64,000 bases of DNA, taken from NCBI RefSeq assembly GCF_034931025.1, contig NZ_JAYGIL010000002.1, positions 248,001-312,000 of the forward strand, in the 5' to 3' direction. The DNA comes from Arcicella gelida (GTDB lineage: Bacteria; Bacteroidota; Bacteroidia; Cytophagales; Spirosomataceae). Shown here one piece after another: positions 61,907-64,000 of the stretch (the stretch's first letter is position 1; every line of letters begins with the position of its first letter). The position numbers were made by a program, and so were the translations under genes. The notes beneath the pieces are model-generated. The model saw only the letters and a list, made by a program, of their open reading frames with translations, ran no database searches and had not been told where the DNA came from.

Positions 61907-63895
61907 ATGAATCTTAAAAAACTCAGAATCTTTTCTTTGCTCGTTGCTGCAATTACATTGCAAGGCAAAACGCATGCCCAAACCCCAGTTATTAACATTA
62001 AAGCCACACAGCCTGTTGCTGAAATTCAACCAACGATGTGGGGAGTATTTTTTGAAGATATTAATATGGGTGCCGATGGTGGTATTTATGCAGAATTGGT
62101 TAAAAACCGTTCTTTTGAGTTTCAAAAGCCTTTAATGGGTTGGAAAGTAGAAAGAAAAAAAGCTGAAGAAGGTGATGTAATTATTCAAAATCGTCAAGGA
62201 AACACAGCTAATCCTCGTTTTATCAGTATCAAAGCCAATAATACCTCAAAAGGTGATTTAGGTATTACCAATGAAGGTTTTAAAGGAATGGGGATTAAAA
62301 AAGGACTAAGATATGATTTTTCAGTACTATATCGTCATCAAAAAGGTTCTGTAAAATTCCACTTAGAATTACTTGATTCAAAAGGTAATATCATCGGCGA
62401 AACATCACTTATTCCTACAGGAAATGGACACGGGTGGAAAAAGGAAGCCATCAGTTTCAATGCAAATGAAACTGAAGCAAAAGGTAAATTTAGAATTTGG
62501 TTTGAAGGAAATGGCGAAATTGACCTTGATATGGTTTCATTATTTCCAGAAGATACTTGGAAAAAAAGACCAGGCGGAATGCGTGCTGATATGATTCAAT
62601 TATTAGCGGATATGAAACCTGGATTTATTCGTTTCCCTGGTGGATGTATTGTAGAAGGCATTGATTTGGCAAATCGTTACCAATGGAAAAAAACACTTGG
62701 ACCAATCGAAGAACGCCAGTTAATTATCAACCGTTGGAATGTAGAGTTTGCTCACCGTCCATCACCTGATTACTTCCAAACTTTTGGTTTGGGTTTCTTT
62801 GAATATTTCCAATTGGCTGAAGACATTGGTGCTGAACCACTTCCAATCTTAAACTGCGGAATGGCTTGTCAATTTAACACTGCCGAGGTTGTACCAGTAA
62901 ATGAATTAGAGCCATATATTCAAGATGCCTTAGATTTGATAGAATTTGCCAATGCTGAACCTAATACAAAATGGGGCAAAGTACGTGCAGATATGGGACA
63001 CCCCGCTCCTTTTGATTTGAAATTCCTAGGAATTGGTAATGAAAACTGGGGACCACAATATGTAGAACGCTTGAAGATTTTTACAAAAGCCATCAAAGCA
63101 AAATATCCAAACATCAAATTGGTAAACAGTGCTGGAACTGACCCTAGTGGTGACAGATTTGACTATTTGAACAAAGAATTACGTACAATGAATGCTGACA
63201 TTATCGATGAACATTATTATCGTACTCCAGACTGGTTTTTGAAAAATGCTGGTCGTTATGATTCTTACGACCGTAATGGCTCAAAAATATTTGCAGGTGA
63301 ATATGCAGCACAAAGTGACAAAACAGTAAGTGTAAACAACCGTAATAACTGGAAATGTGCTTTATCTGAAGCTGCCTTCATGACAGGTTTGGAACGTAAT
63401 GCACAAGTAGTTAATATGGCTTCGTATGCACCACTATTTGCTCATGCAGAAGGCTGGCAATGGACACCAGATTTGATTTGGGTGGATAATCTCCGTTCTT
63501 ATGGTACTCCTAATTATCACGTCCAAAAACTTTATTCTACCAATAAAGGAACACATGTTTTGAACACTACTCAGAATGGAAGCCCTCTTACTGGTCAAGA
63601 TGAATTATATGCTTCGGGTATTTTAGACAAAAAAACGAATGAAGTTATCTTAAAAGTAGCTAACGTTTCAGACAAAGCTCAAGTACGTGAAGTGAATTTA
63701 GAAGGTATCAAGAAATTTGATACAAAAGCTAAATTGACAGTATTAAAAAATGACAACCTTGATGCAGCCAATACTTTTGAAAATGCTACCAATGTGAGTC
63801 CAGTTGAAGAAACGATTATTTTGAATCCAAAGAAAAAAATCTCTTTAACGCTTGCACCAAATTCATTTACGGTATTAAGAGTTAAATTATTATAA
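61907..63895 (+). CDS. GH51 alpha-L-arabinofuranosidase
   Basis: About 662 aa from ATG 61907; a TTG at 61844 extends the frame and is unlikely. A signal sequence ends KTHAQ. An N-terminal carbohydrate-binding-like beta region (about 95-195) precedes the TIM barrel. The acid/base Glu is near residue 379 in GIGNENWG, and the nucleophile Glu near 465 in FAGEYAAQ. It releases terminal arabinofuranose, completing the arabinan set, and lies 93 bp after the GH43 gene. Confidence 0.93.
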   Translation: MNLKKLRIFSLLVAAITLQGKTHAQTPVINIKATQPVAEIQPTMWGVFFEDINMGADGGIYAELVKNRSFEFQKPLMGWKVERKKAEEGDVIIQNRQGNTANPRFISIKANNTSKGDLGITNEGFKGMGIKKGLRYDFSVLYRHQKGSVKFHLELLDSKGNIIGETSLIPTGNGHGWKKEAISFNANETEAKGKFRIWFEGNGEIDLDMVSLFPEDTWKKRPGGMRADMIQLLADMKPGFIRFPGGCIVEGIDLANRYQWKKTLGPIEERQLIINRWNVEFAHRPSPDYFQTFGLGFFEYFQLAEDIGAEPLPILNCGMACQFNTAEVVPVNELEPYIQDALDLIEFANAEPNTKWGKVRADMGHPAPFDLKFLGIGNENWGPQYVERLKIFTKAIKAKYPNIKLVNSAGTDPSGDRFDYLNKELRTMNADIIDEHYYRTPDWFLKNAGRYDSYDRNGSKIFAGEYAAQSDKTVSVNNRNNWKCALSEAAFMTGLERNAQVVNMASYAPLFAHAEGWQWTPDLIWVDNLRSYGTPNYHVQKLYSTNKGTHVLNTTQNGSPLTGQDELYASGILDKKTNEVILKVANVSDKAQVREVNLEGIKKFDTKAKLTVLKNDNLDAANTFENATNVSPVEETIILNPKKKISLTLAPNSFTVLRVKLL

Positions 63896-63912
63896 TAAAA
63901 TAGCCATTAAAG

Positions 63913-63968
63913 TCGTCTTGTCGAGTAGATTATCCATCAAAAATCTATCCGATAAGGCGATTTTTTTT
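63913..63968 (+). terminator. Intrinsic terminator after GH51
   Basis: A 19-bp stem with G-T pairs and one mismatch (63913-63931 with 63942-63960) and a run of eight T. It closes the arabinan operon inside the window. Confidence 0.82.
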
Positions 63969-64000
63969 GAGCTTTAAAATCGTTAAATTCTGTAAAGAGT

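Noticed and set aside
1..64000. Prophage, integron, transposase or conjugative element
   Set aside because: No integrase, recombinase, transposase, phage structural or transfer gene was found among the recognised coding regions.

Overview
This 64 kb window is AT-rich chromosomal DNA from a Bacteroidota bacterium, most likely order Cytophagales (Emticicia/Arcicella/Flectobacillus-like; the genus is a guess). Evidence: a SusC/SusD pair with ECF sigma and FecR anti-sigma, many signal peptides ending in A-Q, lipoprotein signals, no Shine-Dalgarno-like starts, TAnnTTTG promoters, an alanine/glutamate-tailed S16 and a GMC oxidoreductase paired with a gluconate-dehydrogenase subunit-3 protein. I see no rRNA, tRNA, CRISPR array, insertion sequence, transposase or prophage.

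Layout. 1-8 kb: a truncated SLC45-like MFS transporter, a DUF1460 secreted amidase-like protein, an aldehyde-dehydrogenase-fold protein lacking its catalytic residues, TetR, MogA, an XRE/S24-like regulator and a secreted subtilase. 8.5-17 kb: an MFS transporter plus PatB-type C-S lyase, an L-arabinonate-dehydratase-like IlvD/EDD enzyme, a 21-bp tandem repeat array, a paired inverted REP element (REPIN), an S9 peptidase, a carboxypeptidase-regulatory-domain protein and an SDR. 17-25 kb: an outer-membrane beta-barrel receptor, a lipase-like lipoprotein, an HDAC-family deacetylase with LysR, and mdaB-ygiN. 25-29.4 kb: a five-gene minus-strand operon matching the oxidative (non-phosphorylating) L-fucose pathway, with a secreted GDSL esterase inside it and no fuconate dehydratase. 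29.4-32.3 kb: two more REPINs, an M20 amidohydrolase and a second 21-bp repeat array. 32-41 kb: TerC, a DEAD-box helicase, GMC oxidoreductase plus subunit 3, rpsP-rimM-trmD and a glycosyltransferase. 41-52 kb: an esterase, an EamA exporter, a large zinc metalloprotease, a Uma2 nuclease, a 41-bp minisatellite, a secreted protein, two SDRs and an amino-acid permease. 52-64 kb: an arabinan utilisation locus (ECF sigma, FecR, STN-containing SusC, SusD, two GH43, GH51).

How it works together. The right end is a regulated arabinan system: SusC/D import, GH43/GH51 cleavage, and the STN domain of SusC signalling through FecR to the sigma factor. The fucose operon and the sugar-acid dehydratase near 11 kb suggest oxidative catabolism of deoxysugars and pentoses.

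The most unusual content is in the gaps. There are three tandem arrays: two strictly phased 21-bp arrays that encode heptads, and one 41-bp array of hairpins whose arms change together. There are also at least two families of paired inverted REP-like hairpins and several other palindromic elements. No enzyme that could mobilise them is present. The other standout is the ALDH homologue with substituted catalytic Cys, Glu and Asn.
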